The notes under the pieces are model-generated. The model was not told where the DNA came from. It searched no databases and was given only the letters and a program-made list of their open reading frames with translations. The translations under genes were made by a program, and so were the position numbers. From Halosegnis rubeus (GTDB lineage: Archaea; Halobacteriota; Halobacteria; Halobacteriales; Haloarculaceae), in assembly GCF_009184545.1 (NCBI RefSeq), contig NZ_QJOW01000003.1, positions 263,481 to 327,480 on the forward strand: a stretch of DNA of 64,000 nucleotides, given 5' to 3'. This document shows, piece after piece, positions 43,703 through 52,486 of the stretch. Positions within the stretch are counted from its first letter, which is position 1. Every line of letters begins with the position of its first letter.

Positions 43703-43715
43703 TTCCAGGGTGGAA
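43703..43715 (-). promoter_or_regulatory. Inverted repeat operator candidate for the peroxiredoxin
   Basis: TTCCA-ggg-TGGAA is a perfect inverted repeat located between the TATATA box (43719-43724) and the peroxiredoxin ATG at 43696, over the expected transcription start. Position fits a repressor site. The regulator is unknown. Confidence 0.4.
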
Positions 43716-43739
43716 CCTATATATTGGTTCGGGTGTCCG

Positions 43740-44007
43740 AATCTCACTGCATCGTCTTGCCGCCGACGCCTGTATGATTTCCCCTCATTCATGTTCGTTT
43801 CCCCCGTGTCGAGCACCAGCGGCACACAACTCATCCTTACAACGGCCCGAAATTCAAAAAATTCATATACGGCGTCGGAGTTACGAACTGCTAAATTATA
43901 TAGGAATATATATCATGGTGTGTTACACGGCAGCTAAATGAGGTAAACATAGCTGGTGGGAGGGATAATATAAACTGCTTTACTCAGTACTGAGGTAGCA
44001 TTTGGTG
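43740..44007. other. AT-rich intergenic region between peroxiredoxin and pstS
   Basis: About 270 bases with no gene and the lowest G+C in the window. It contains runs such as aattcaaaaaattcatata (43848-43868) and aaattatataggaatatata (43891-43910), a TATA box for pstS and a palindrome. Probably the regulatory region of the phosphate operon. Confidence 0.55.
43965..43994 (+). promoter_or_regulatory. pstS promoter with palindromic operator candidate
   Basis: TATA box ataatataaa (43965-43974) lies about 38 bases before the pstS ATG. It is followed by the perfect 12-base palindrome CTCAGTACTGAG (43983-43994), placed between the TATA box and the expected start of transcription, where a repressor would block initiation. 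Phosphate-responsive control is inferred from the operon, not seen. Confidence 0.5.
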
Positions 44008-45060
44008 ATGACACGTGACCTGTCCAGCGGTGTGTCGCGGCGCAAGTTCCTGCTTACATCGAGTGCAGTCGGCGCGGCCGGCCTGGCGGGATGTACGCAG
44101 AACAACGACGGCGGGAGTTCCGGAGGCTCCGGCGGCTCTGGAGGGTCCGACGACTCTGACGACTCCGACTCGACGGCGACCGGGCAGCCGTTGTCTGGGA
44201 CCATCAACATCGCCGGCTCTTCGACGGTGTTCCCACTGTCGACCGCCCTCGGTGAAATCTTCCAAGAAGACAACCCCGAAGTGAACATCAACGTTCAGTC
44301 GACCGGCTCGGGTGGTGGCTTCGCGAACTTCTTCTGTGTCGGCGATACGGACTTCAACAACGCATCTCGTCCGATTAAGCCCGAGGAAGAAGAGCAGTGT
44401 TCATCCAACGGCGTGGAGCCGGTCGAGCTGACCGTCGCGACAGACGCGCTGACCGTCATCGTCAACAACGACAACGACTGGGCGACGGAGCTGACCGTGG
44501 ACCAGCTCGCGGACCTCTGGTCTGCAGAGACGCAACCCCAGCAGTGGAGCGACGTGAACAGCGACTGGCCCGACCAGGATATCGAGCTGTTCGGGCCGTC
44601 TGACGCGTCGGGCACGTACGACTACTTCATTGAGTCCGTCCTCGGTGAGGAGGGTCCAGGGCACCGCCAGGATTACTCCGGCACCGAACAGGACCGCACC
44701 ATCGTGCAGGGCGTCGAAGGGTCGGAGTACGCGATCGGCTATCTCGGCTTCGCGTACTACACCGAGAACTCCGATCGCGTCCAGGCGGTGGCAATCGACG
44801 ACGGCGACGGACCGGTCGAACCGTCGCTGGAGACCGCACGCACAGGCGAGTACACGCCGCTGTCGCGACCGCTGTTCACCTACCCGAAGGTGTCGGCGCT
44901 GTCAGAAGACCACATCGCAGAGTACGCTCGCTTCTTCGTCGAGAACACGACCAACCAGGACCTCGTCGCGGGAGATGTCGGCTACGTCCCGCTGACCGAC
45001 GACCAGCAGGCCGAGCAGATGTCGACGCTCGAGGACGCTATCGAGCGCGCGAACGACTGA
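44008..45060 (+). CDS. pstS: Phosphate ABC transporter substrate-binding lipoprotein PstS
   Basis: 350 residues from the ATG at 44008. Twin-arginine signal SRRKFLLTSSAVGAAGLAGC with lipobox, then a Gly/Ser/Asp linker that tethers the domain. Phosphate-binding fold: TINIAGSSTVFPLSTALGEIF, QSTGSGGGFANFFCVGDTDF, LFGPSDASGTYDYFIESVLG. Binds phosphate outside the cell and delivers it to PstCA. Followed by 51 bases containing T5 (45077-45081) before pstC. Confidence 0.95.
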   Translation: MTRDLSSGVSRRKFLLTSSAVGAAGLAGCTQNNDGGSSGGSGGSGGSDDSDDSDSTATGQPLSGTINIAGSSTVFPLSTALGEIFQEDNPEVNINVQSTGSGGGFANFFCVGDTDFNNASRPIKPEEEEQCSSNGVEPVELTVATDALTVIVNNDNDWATELTVDQLADLWSAETQPQQWSDVNSDWPDQDIELFGPSDASGTYDYFIESVLGEEGPGHRQDYSGTEQDRTIVQGVEGSEYAIGYLGFAYYTENSDRVQAVAIDDGDGPVEPSLETARTGEYTPLSRPLFTYPKVSALSEDHIAEYARFFVENTTNQDLVAGDVGYVPLTDDQQAEQMSTLEDAIERAND

Positions 45061-45111
45061 GCCGACGAACGAAGTGTTTTTCCACGTACGAGCAAGCCAA
45101 CCTATATAGAA

Positions 45112-46071
45112 ATGGGCACCGATGACATCTCGGCGGAGTTGACCCGCAACACGAAGAACGCCCCACCGGAGCTACTAACACGGGTGTTCTTTTTCATCTG
45201 TGCGGCCCTGTCCGTCGTTACGACCGCCAGCATCGTCGTCTTACTCGTGAGTGAGGCGGCCAAGTTCTTTTCGGTGACTGCACCCCTCGTCGGATTCGCC
45301 GGCGAGACGGTCTCGATGGTCGATTTCCTGACCGGGACGACCTGGCAGGTCGGCAGTGGTGAGTACGGTGTCCTCGCTCTCGTCTCGGCGACTATCCTCA
45401 TCACAGTCGGTGCAGGTGTTATCTCGATTCCGCTCGGCGTCGCGACGGCGATTTACCTCAGCGAGTACGCCTCGACGCGGGCGAGAAGCATCCTGAAGCC
45501 GGCACTCGAGGTACTCGCGGGCATCCCGACGGTCGTGTATGGCTTCTTTGCACTCATCTACATCACTCCCGCTATCCAGACGCTGTTGCCCGACACGGGG
45601 ACGTTTAATCTCGCCGCGGCGAGTACCGTCGTCGGTATCATGATTATCCCGATGGTAGCCTCCATCAGCGAGGACGCGATGTCGGCCGTTCCGGACGAAC
45701 TCAAGCAGGCCGGCTACGGGATGGGCGCGACGAAGTTCGACGTGTCCACTGGCATCGTCGTCCCTGCCGCCTTATCGGGCATCTTCTCGTCGTTTATTCT
45801 CGCGCTCTCGCGGGCAATCGGGGAGACGATGGCAGTGACCGTCGCAGCGGGGTCACAAGCGAACTTCCTCCCGCCGTGGGACCCGACGTCGTATCTTGAG
45901 GGTGCACTTCCGATGACGGCTGCGATGATTCAGTTATTGCTCAGCGACATTACCGGCGGTGGGCTGGCGTATCGGAGTCTGTTCGCCATCGGACTCACGC
46001 TGTTTGTCCTCACACTCACGATGAATATCATCAGCGACGTTATCACACAACGGTATCGAGAGGAGTACTGA
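45112..46071 (+). CDS. pstC: Phosphate ABC transporter permease PstC
   Basis: 319 residues with about six membrane spans. The permease EAA-type loop is VPDELKQAGYGMGATKFDVSTGIVVPAALSGI; the family's LAGIPTVVYGFFAL segment precedes it. N-terminal cytoplasmic segment of about 25 residues. One base separates it from pstA. Confidence 0.95.
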   Translation: MGTDDISAELTRNTKNAPPELLTRVFFFICAALSVVTTASIVVLLVSEAAKFFSVTAPLVGFAGETVSMVDFLTGTTWQVGSGEYGVLALVSATILITVGAGVISIPLGVATAIYLSEYASTRARSILKPALEVLAGIPTVVYGFFALIYITPAIQTLLPDTGTFNLAAASTVVGIMIIPMVASISEDAMSAVPDELKQAGYGMGATKFDVSTGIVVPAALSGIFSSFILALSRAIGETMAVTVAAGSQANFLPPWDPTSYLEGALPMTAAMIQLLLSDITGGGLAYRSLFAIGLTLFVLTLTMNIISDVITQRYREEY

Positions 46072-46072
46072 G

Positions 46073-47710
46073 ATGGCAACCGAAGACCGCACCATCGACG
46101 GATTCGGGCAGGTCAGCCGGACAGTCGGAACGGTTTTCCGCTATCTCCTGTTGGCCGCGACGCTCATCGGCATCGTCGCTTTGGTCATCCTGTTGTTGTT
46201 CGTCGCCAACGACGCCATCCAGCCGTTGACTGCCGACCCAGGCTGGCACCTGACGTTCTTCGCAACGCTCGTCGTTCCGACGCTCGCCGTCGGCGGGTAC
46301 CTCGCGAGCCGGAATCAGTCGGCGGCTGCCGTCGGCGTCGGCACTATCGGTCTCGCCGTCGTTACCACGATGTTCGCCGGTGGCCTGTCTCTCATCTTCG
46401 TCGATATCGTCGACTCCATCACGTGGGCCGCCGCCGTGCTCACGCTCGCTGTTCCGACGGCAGCTGTCGTCGCCATCGCTCGCGTCTCGAACCGGTCGCC
46501 GCTCGAACTGCTTGCGGTCGCCGTCATCCTGTACTACGTCTCGCTGTTCGGCGTGCCCGGCCCACTACGTAGCGTGGTCGGCACCGGTCAGCTACTCCCC
46601 GGTGTCGGCAGCGCCGTCGCGTCGATACCGGTTCTCCCGGTCGACTGGATGCTGCTGTTTGCGACGTTTACACTTCCCGTCGCTGTCGTCGTCCGCTACT
46701 ACGCCCGCCAGCTCGTCGACGACCGGACCGCAACCGCAATCGTGGCGGTGGGGCTGGTCGCTGTCGCTATCGCGGCGACCGCTGCGCCGACTGCTGGCAT
46801 CACCCCCGTTCCGGCGACCGTACTCGCATCGGTCGTACTGTTGCCGACAATGACGTACGTCACGACGACGGCGTTGTCGCGACCTCACGACAGAGTCGGA
46901 CTCGCGCTCCCGGGGGCGGTCTTCGGTGGGTCGCTCCTGGGTGCGGTCGCCGTTCGTACACTCGGATACGCCGGACCACAGGCCTGGGTTGACTGGCAGT
47001 TCCTCACCAGTGCGCACAGCCGAAATGCAATCGACGCCGGACTGTATCCCGCGATCGGTGGCTCCATCCTGCTGATGCTTACTGTCGCCGTGCTCTCGTT
47101 CCCGCTCGGTGTCGGCGCGGCGATTTACCTCGAGGAGTACGCTCCGGACAACAAGCTAACCCGGCTCATCGACGTGAACATCTCCAATCTCGCGGGCGTC
47201 CCGTCCGTCGTGTACGGGCTGCTCGGACTGGGCGTGTTCGTGCGCTACTTTGGACAGCCGAGCGGGACGGTACTGGTCGGTGGCGCGACGCTCGCCCTGT
47301 TGATTCTCCCCATCGTCATCATCTCTTCTCGGGAGGCAATTCGGTCGGTCCCGAACGAGCTCCGGCAGGCGTCGTACGGAATGGGCGCGACCCGGTGGCA
47401 GACGGTGAAGAACGTCATCCTTCCCCGCTCGTTCTCGGGGGTCCTCACGGGGACGATTCTCGCACTCGGCCGTGCTATCGGCGAAACCGCGCCACTTATC
47501 ATGATCGGCGCACCCGACGTGTTGTTCTCGCTCCCGGCGGACCTCTCGTCGAAAGTCTCGGCGATGCCACTGCAGGTGTTCGCGTGGTCGAGCCTGTACG
47601 CCACCCCAGAGTTCTACCAGCGTGCGGTCCCGGCAGGTGTGGTCGTGCTCGTGAGCGTCCTGCTCTCGATGAACTCCGTCGCAATCGTGCTGCGTAACAA
47701 GTTTGAGTAA
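46073..47710 (+). CDS. pstA: Phosphate ABC transporter permease PstA with long N-terminal extension
   Basis: 545 residues, nearly twice the usual length of about 290. The C-terminal half (from about residue 310) is a standard PstA permease with [16 protein letters not shown] and the EAA-type loop [31 protein letters not shown]. The first 300 residues add about eight hydrophobic segments of unknown role. Long PstA forms occur in other haloarchaea. It may add stability in high salt or sense the membrane. Confidence 0.93.
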   Translation: MATEDRTIDGFGQVSRTVGTVFRYLLLAATLIGIVALVILLLFVANDAIQPLTADPGWHLTFFATLVVPTLAVGGYLASRNQSAAAVGVGTIGLAVVTTMFAGGLSLIFVDIVDSITWAAAVLTLAVPTAAVVAIARVSNRSPLELLAVAVILYYVSLFGVPGPLRSVVGTGQLLPGVGSAVASIPVLPVDWMLLFATFTLPVAVVVRYYARQLVDDRTATAIVAVGLVAVAIAATAAPTAGITPVPATVLASVVLLPTMTYVTTTALSRPHDRVGLALPGAVFGGSLLGAVAVRTLGYAGPQAWVDWQFLTSAHSRNAIDAGLYPAIGGSILLMLTVAVLSFPLGVGAAIYLEEYAPDNKLTRLIDVNISNLAGVPSVVYGLLGLGVFVRYFGQPSGTVLVGGATLALLILPIVIISSREAIRSVPNELRQASYGMGATRWQTVKNVILPRSFSGVLTGTILALGRAIGETAPLIMIGAPDVLFSLPADLSSKVSAMPLQVFAWSSLYATPEFYQRAVPAGVVVLVSVLLSMNSVAIVLRNKFE

Positions 47711-47729
47711 TCAGTATGAGTACACACCA

Positions 47730-48599
47730 ATGAGCGGCGATGACGGACGAACCGACGGTGGCACTGTCGACCCGACGGACGACGACCTCGCCATCCAGAC
47801 CGATGTGAGCGCGAGCGTCCAGTCGCGCGACCAGCGGGTCGCAAGCACCGAAACTGTCGTCAGGGCAGAGAACGTCAACGTGTTTTATAACGACGCGCAG
47901 GCGCTGAATGACATCTCCCTGGAGATTCCGGAAAACCGCGTTACCGCGATGATCGGTCCCTCGGGCTGTGGGAAATCAACCTTCCTCCGGTGTATCAACC
48001 GGATGAACGACCTCATCGCCGCCGCACGCGTCGAAGGAAACCTCTTCTTGCGGAACAAGAACGTCTACGACGACGACGTGGACCCGGTCGCGCTCCGCCG
48101 GCGCGTCGGCATGGTGTTCCAGACGCCGAACCCGTTCCCGAAGTCCATCTACGAGAACGTCGCCTACGGACTCGAAATCCAGGGCGTCGACGGAGACTAC
48201 GACGAAATCGTCGAAGAGTCGCTGCGCCGCGCGGCGCTGTGGGACGAGGTGAAAGACCAGCTCCACGAGTCGGGGCTCGACCTCTCGGGTGGCCAACAGC
48301 AGCGACTCTGTATCGCTCGCGCCATCGCGCCCGACCCGGAAGTCATTCTGATGGACGAGCCGGCCTCCGCACTGGACCCCGTCGCAACTTCGAAGATCGA
48401 GGACCTCATCGCCGACCTCGCGGAGGAGTACACGGTCATCATCGTCACCCACAACATGCAGCAGGCGGCCCGCATCTCCGACAAGACGGCGGTGTTCCTC
48501 ACCGGCGGCGAACTCGTGGAGTTCGGCGACACGGACGAGGTGTTCAAGAATCCGAGCTCCGACCGCGTCGAGGATTACATCACCGGCAAGTTCGGATGA
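47730..48599 (+). CDS. pstB: Phosphate ABC transporter ATP-binding protein PstB
   Basis: 289 residues from the ATG at 47730; a TTG at 47703 could extend it by nine. An acidic disordered leader of about 45 residues precedes the ATPase: Walker [25 protein letters not shown], signature [14 protein letters not shown], Walker [15 protein letters not shown]-loop [13 protein letters not shown]. Powers the PstCA channel. Its stop overlaps the next gene by 4 bases. Confidence 0.95.
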   Translation: MSGDDGRTDGGTVDPTDDDLAIQTDVSASVQSRDQRVASTETVVRAENVNVFYNDAQALNDISLEIPENRVTAMIGPSGCGKSTFLRCINRMNDLIAAARVEGNLFLRNKNVYDDDVDPVALRRRVGMVFQTPNPFPKSIYENVAYGLEIQGVDGDYDEIVEESLRRAALWDEVKDQLHESGLDLSGGQQQRLCIARAIAPDPEVILMDEPASALDPVATSKIEDLIADLAEEYTVIIVTHNMQQAARISDKTAVFLTGGELVEFGDTDEVFKNPSSDRVEDYITGKFG

Positions 48600-48880
48600 C
48601 CGACGACCGCGACCCCGAAGCGACGCTCGACGAGTGGAAGGCGTCGATGCAGGCCGACCACGAGGCGGAGATTCACAATCCCGACCTGAACGACGACCAC
48701 CGCATCGAGTCGGTCGTCCAGGCGAGTGTCCGAATCGGCTTCCGCTACGAGGACGGCGACCTCGTCGAAACCGAGCGTGAACGCGTCGACCCGCCCGAAC
48801 CTGAGCTGTTCTCCTGTGTCTGTGGCGTTCGCGGGATGACCCGCGAAGAGGCGGTGGCGCACATAGCGGCTACGCAGTAG
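48596..48880 (+). CDS. Unknown small protein coupled to pstB
   Basis: 94 residues, acidic, with [20 protein letters not shown], then EVRIGF-like beta strands ([19 protein letters not shown]) and near the C-terminus [19 protein letters not shown], a CxC-G motif that could bind a metal as a half zinc finger. It overlaps the pstB stop by ATGA and occupies the place where phoU normally follows pstB. No similarity to PhoU helices is seen. Family not recognised. Confidence 0.7.
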   Translation: MTDDRDPEATLDEWKASMQADHEAEIHNPDLNDDHRIESVVQASVRIGFRYEDGDLVETERERVDPPEPELFSCVCGVRGMTREEAVAHIAATQ

Positions 48881-49886
48881 CCTGCCACGCCCGAGCGCGG
48901 TCACAGACGAAGTCCGCGTAGCGCGCTCGTGCTCGTTCCCACAGCTTCGTGTTCTCGCGACACGCCTGTTCCAGTTCGGCGAGCTGGTCGCCGTCGTGCG
49001 TCGAGGCGAGACACATCGATTGAAACACCAGCGACTCGCTCGGCTCGTCGACATCCGTCTCCGGCTCCGTGAGCCGCGTGCGAATCCGCGACTCGTCCAT
49101 TCCGAGGTGAATCGCCGACCTCGGGAGGCTGCGGCCCATCCTCGGTGTATCGCCCAGTCCGGTAATCATCCGAGCGTGAAGTCCAGCAATCGTTCCCGTC
49201 ACCGGCGCGTCTGCCAGCAGCGATCGCGCCGCCGGGAGCAGTCCACGCTCATCCGCACCGAGCGCCAACACGACCCGGTCGTACCCGTCGCGCAGTGGAT
49301 GCACGAAGTCCGCCAAGTGTAACACTGCACTGTGTGTTACCGCCGCGTCGGAGGTCGCGTTCGATGGCTCTTTCGCGGAGTGTTCGTACGCCTGCTTCAC
49401 CCGACGCTCCCATGCTGTCGGCTCTAACTCTTTCCAGTGGCTCCCGTCGTAGTCCGGTGCGAGCAGCTGTGCAGTGTGCATCACGTCCCGGGCCTCCTCC
49501 TGCGTGCGAAGCCGCCCACTCTCGGAGTCGATACCGCAGTCGTGTGCGAACGCACGGAACCGCTCGGCGAGTCGTCTGACCTCGTCCAGCGAGTGGCCGC
49601 CGTGGTACGGTTCGAGGTCGGCGAGTACGAACTGAGTATCGACGCCGACCTGCTGTAGCTGTGCGACGGTGAGCAACTGTCCGAGCGTGCCCAGATGTGG
49701 TGGACCGGTCATCCCGACACCAGTCGTCACCAGCGTCCCCTCGTCTGCCAGCCCGCCCGTGACACCGTCTGCGGCGACGAATTTCCGTGCGAGCCACGAC
49801 GCCGGTCGGTCACCGGCCCCGAACGTCACTCGCCTACACCCGTCCTCGCTCCGTAGCTGCTCGTAGTGGTCGGCCAGTCGAGCCAT
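48870..49886 (-). CDS. Class I aminoacyl-tRNA synthetase-like protein (degenerate TrpRS paralogue)
   Basis: 338 residues from the ATG at 49886. The catalytic-fold layout follows tryptophanyl-tRNA synthetase: a HIGH-like motif GPPHLGTLGQ (61-70), FVLADLEPYHGG, then LALGADERGLLPAARSLL and, where KMSKS should be, PRMGRSLPRSAIHLG (248-261). The second Lys is lost, and the C-terminal anticodon-binding domain is short. Activation of an amino acid may be impaired, so a moonlighting or amino-acid-ligase role is possible. Tyrosyl-type is the other option. Confidence 0.7.
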   Translation of the reverse strand: MARLADHYEQLRSEDGCRRVTFGAGDRPASWLARKFVAADGVTGGLADEGTLVTTGVGMTGPPHLGTLGQLLTVAQLQQVGVDTQFVLADLEPYHGGHSLDEVRRLAERFRAFAHDCGIDSESGRLRTQEEARDVMHTAQLLAPDYDGSHWKELEPTAWERRVKQAYEHSAKEPSNATSDAAVTHSAVLHLADFVHPLRDGYDRVVLALGADERGLLPAARSLLADAPVTGTIAGLHARMITGLGDTPRMGRSLPRSAIHLGMDESRIRTRLTEPETDVDEPSESLVFQSMCLASTHDGDQLAELEQACRENTKLWERARARYADFVCDRARAWQATA

Positions 49887-49903
49887 ATCCGCAGTTCCAC
49901 CGA

Positions 49904-49915
49904 ACGATATATACG
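49904..49915 (-). promoter_or_regulatory. TATA box of the TrpRS-like gene
   Basis: The minus strand reads AACGTATATATCG centred about 24-28 bases before the ATG at 49886, so the transcript is probably leaderless. This supports choosing 49886 over the ATG at 49982. Confidence 0.5.
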
Positions 49916-49987
49916 TTACCGTGAGCCTTGCTGTCGCATACCAAACTCGGGCGCGGGATTGATACCTGCGGGCCACACCCATCCCGT

Positions 49988-51928
49988 ATGACCAACATCC
50001 GCCGGCTCGACGACGCGACGGTGGACCGTATCGCCGCCGGCGAGGTGGTCGAACGGCCCGCCTCCGTCGTCAAGGAGCTGGTCGAAAACAGCGTCGACGC
50101 CGGCGCTGGTCGCATCGACGTGACCGTCGCGGCCGGCGGCACCGAGCGCATCGAGGTGCGCGACGACGGCTCCGGGATGTCGCCCGACGATCTCGAACTC
50201 GCCGTCACGGAACACGCAACCTCGAAGATTCGCGACATCGACGACCTCGAAGGCGGGGTCGCGAGCCTCGGTTTCCGCGGCGAAGCGCTCCACGCCATCG
50301 GTGCCGTTTCGAAGCTCACCGTCCGGTCGCGCGAACCGGGCGCGAGCAAGGGTGCACAGCTCCGCGTCGAGGGGGGGAATGTCGTCCGGCAGGAGACCGT
50401 CGGCTGCCCGGAGGGGACGACCGTCGTGGTCGAGGACCTCTTTTACAACGTGCCCGCACGCCGGAAATACCTCAAGAGCGAGGCGACGGAGTTCAGCCAC
50501 GTCAACAGCGTCGTCTCCGGCTACGCGCTCGCGAACGCCGACATCGCCGTCTCGCTCACCCACGGCGACCGCGAGACGTTCGCGACCGAGGGCCGGGGCG
50601 ACCGACGCTCCGCGATTATGGCCGTCTACGGCCGCGACGTGGCCGCGAACATGGTTCCCGTCGACGGGACCGACGAGCCTGGCCCGCTCGCCGACGTGGG
50701 CGGGATGGTGTCGCACCCGGAGACGAACCGCGCCACCCGCGAGTACGTCAACGTCTTCGTCAACGGTCGGTGGGTGACGGCCACCGCCGTCCGGGACGCC
50801 GTCGTCGAGGCGTACGACCGCCAGCTCGCCGGCGACCGCTACCCCTTCGCCGTCATCGACCTCGACGTCGACCCGGCGACCGTCGACGTGAACGTCCACC
50901 CCCGGAAGCTGGAGGTTCGCTTCGCCGACGAGGACGGAATGACACGGCAGGTGCGCGGGGCCGTCGAATCGGCCCTGCTCGACGCGGGCCTGCTCCGAAC
51001 GAGTGCGCCCCGCGGTCGGTCGAAGGCCGCACAGACCGAGATTTCACCCGGTGAACGCGACGGTCGCGACACCCCGGAGAGTGACACCACGGCGACGCGC
51101 TCTGTCGACGCTGACACGACGGGTTCCGAGTCGGAGGGTCGCGAGTCGAGCCCGAGCGATTCGGTAGCGAGCGAGCCCGCTTCATCGAGCGCGACCGACG
51201 ACGCCGAAACGCCGGCCTGGCACGCCGAACCGACGGACGACAGCACAGAGTCACGCGAGCCGGCGCGCCGTCGGTTCCGCGAGCCGGCGACGCAGACGAC
51301 GGTCGACGGGAGCGACCCCGCCCCGGAGTTCGACCGGCTCCCGTCGATGCACGTGCTCGGCCAGCTCCACGACACCTACGTCGTCGCGGAGACCGACGAC
51401 GGACTCGTGCTCGTGGACCAACACGCCGCCGACGAGCGGGTGAACTTCGAGCGCCTGCGCGAGCGATTCGCCGGCGAGGTGGTGACACAGACGCTCGCGG
51501 AGCCGGTCGACCTCTCCCTGACGGCGAAGGAGGCTGCCCTCGCTGACCCGGCCAGCGAGGTGCTCGCACAGCTGGGGTTCACGACGACGCTCACGGGCGA
51601 GCGAACCCTCCGCGTCTCGACGGTGCCCGCGCCGCTGGCCGACGTTTCGGGTCCGGAACTCGTCCGTTCGCTGATCGACGACTTCGCCGACGGCGACCCC
51701 GAGCGCACCGTCGAGCGGGCCGTCGATGACCTGCTCGGGGACCTCGCCTGTTACCCCTCGATCAAGGGGAACACATCGCTCACGGAGGGGACGGTGACGG
51801 ACCTGCTCGCCGCGCTCGACGACTGTGAGAACCCCTACGCCTGCCCGCACGGGCGACCGGTCGTCATCGAGGTGGGCCGTGAGGAGATCGAAAATCGGTT
51901 CGAGCGGGACTATCCGGGCCACAGCTAG
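49988..51928 (+). CDS. mutL: DNA mismatch repair protein MutL
   Basis: 646 residues. GHKL ATPase motifs: ELVENSVDAGA, DDGSGM, HATSKI, SLGFRGEALHAIGAV. An acidic Ser/Asp/Thr-rich linker (about residues 350-440) leads to the C-terminal domain, which carries the metal-endonuclease motif DQHAADERVNFE (DQHAx2Ex4E) near residue 476 and CPHGRPV near the end. It should nick DNA itself, as in MutH-less bacteria. Acts with MutS at 39.8 kb. Confidence 0.97.
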   Translation: MTNIRRLDDATVDRIAAGEVVERPASVVKELVENSVDAGAGRIDVTVAAGGTERIEVRDDGSGMSPDDLELAVTEHATSKIRDIDDLEGGVASLGFRGEALHAIGAVSKLTVRSREPGASKGAQLRVEGGNVVRQETVGCPEGTTVVVEDLFYNVPARRKYLKSEATEFSHVNSVVSGYALANADIAVSLTHGDRETFATEGRGDRRSAIMAVYGRDVAANMVPVDGTDEPGPLADVGGMVSHPETNRATREYVNVFVNGRWVTATAVRDAVVEAYDRQLAGDRYPFAVIDLDVDPATVDVNVHPRKLEVRFADEDGMTRQVRGAVESALLDAGLLRTSAPRGRSKAAQTEISPGERDGRDTPESDTTATRSVDADTTGSESEGRESSPSDSVASEPASSSATDDAETPAWHAEPTDDSTESREPARRRFREPATQTTVDGSDPAPEFDRLPSMHVLGQLHDTYVVAETDDGLVLVDQHAADERVNFERLRERFAGEVVTQTLAEPVDLSLTAKEAALADPASEVLAQLGFTTTLTGERTLRVSTVPAPLADVSGPELVRSLIDDFADGDPERTVERAVDDLLGDLACYPSIKGNTSLTEGTVTDLLAALDDCENPYACPHGRPVVIEVGREEIENRFERDYPGHS

Positions 51929-51954
51929 ACGGCCTGTACGAGCCAGCTACCGAC

Positions 51955-52416
51955 TCACGCGCGTTCCTCGTCGCTCTCGTCATCGGTCGTCCGGAGGACG
52001 TAAAGCGCGAGCGTCAACACCAAAAGCAGGATGGCGAACGTGCCGGCGAACATCAGGTCGTCGGTGCCGATGACGTCGCCGGGCCGGAAGCTGATTATCT
52101 TCCGGGAGACGGCGATGAGCGCCGCGATGATGACGATACGGACCACGTCCCCCTCGCGGGTGTAGGCGACGACCGTCTGGTAGATTTCAACGATGATGAA
52201 CAACAGTAGGGCAGTGTCGATGAAGTCGACGACGACTTGCGGGTCGGCGATTCCGGCCGGCGCTCCCGGCTGCACCGAGTCGTAGGTGGCCTCCGCGATA
52301 CGGATGAGCAGGTCGCCGACCCCGATGATGAACAGCCCCATGAGGATATACGCGGTGGCGATTTCGGCCAGATGTATCCCCTTCTGTGACGGTTCGATGA
52401 GCCGGTCGTAATCCAT
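51955..52416 (-). CDS. psiE: PsiE family membrane protein
   Basis: 153 residues from the ATG at 52416. Four hydrophobic segments (AYILMGLFIIGVGDLLIR, VDFIDTALLLFIIVEIYQTV, VRIVIIAALIAVSRKII, FAGTFAILLLVLTLALYVL) as in phosphate-starvation-inducible PsiE proteins. The conserved LFIIVEIYQTV segment between spans 2 and 3 fits the family. Function unknown in any organism. It lies 3.4 kb from the pst operon, so common phosphate control is plausible. Confidence 0.88.
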   Translation of the reverse strand: MDYDRLIEPSQKGIHLAEIATAYILMGLFIIGVGDLLIRIAEATYDSVQPGAPAGIADPQVVVDFIDTALLLFIIVEIYQTVVAYTREGDVVRIVIIAALIAVSRKIISFRPGDVIGTDDLMFAGTFAILLLVLTLALYVLRTTDDESDEERA

Positions 52417-52486
52417 ACGTGGTTTCAGACTGCCACACTGATAGTTCCGGGGAAAAACCCAGTAATTACCCGTCCGAGGGATTCGT

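Noticed and set aside
45112-47710. Possibility that pstC and pstA are molybdate or sulfate permeases
   Set aside because: The PstS phosphate-binding motif and PstB signature in the same operon make phosphate far more likely.
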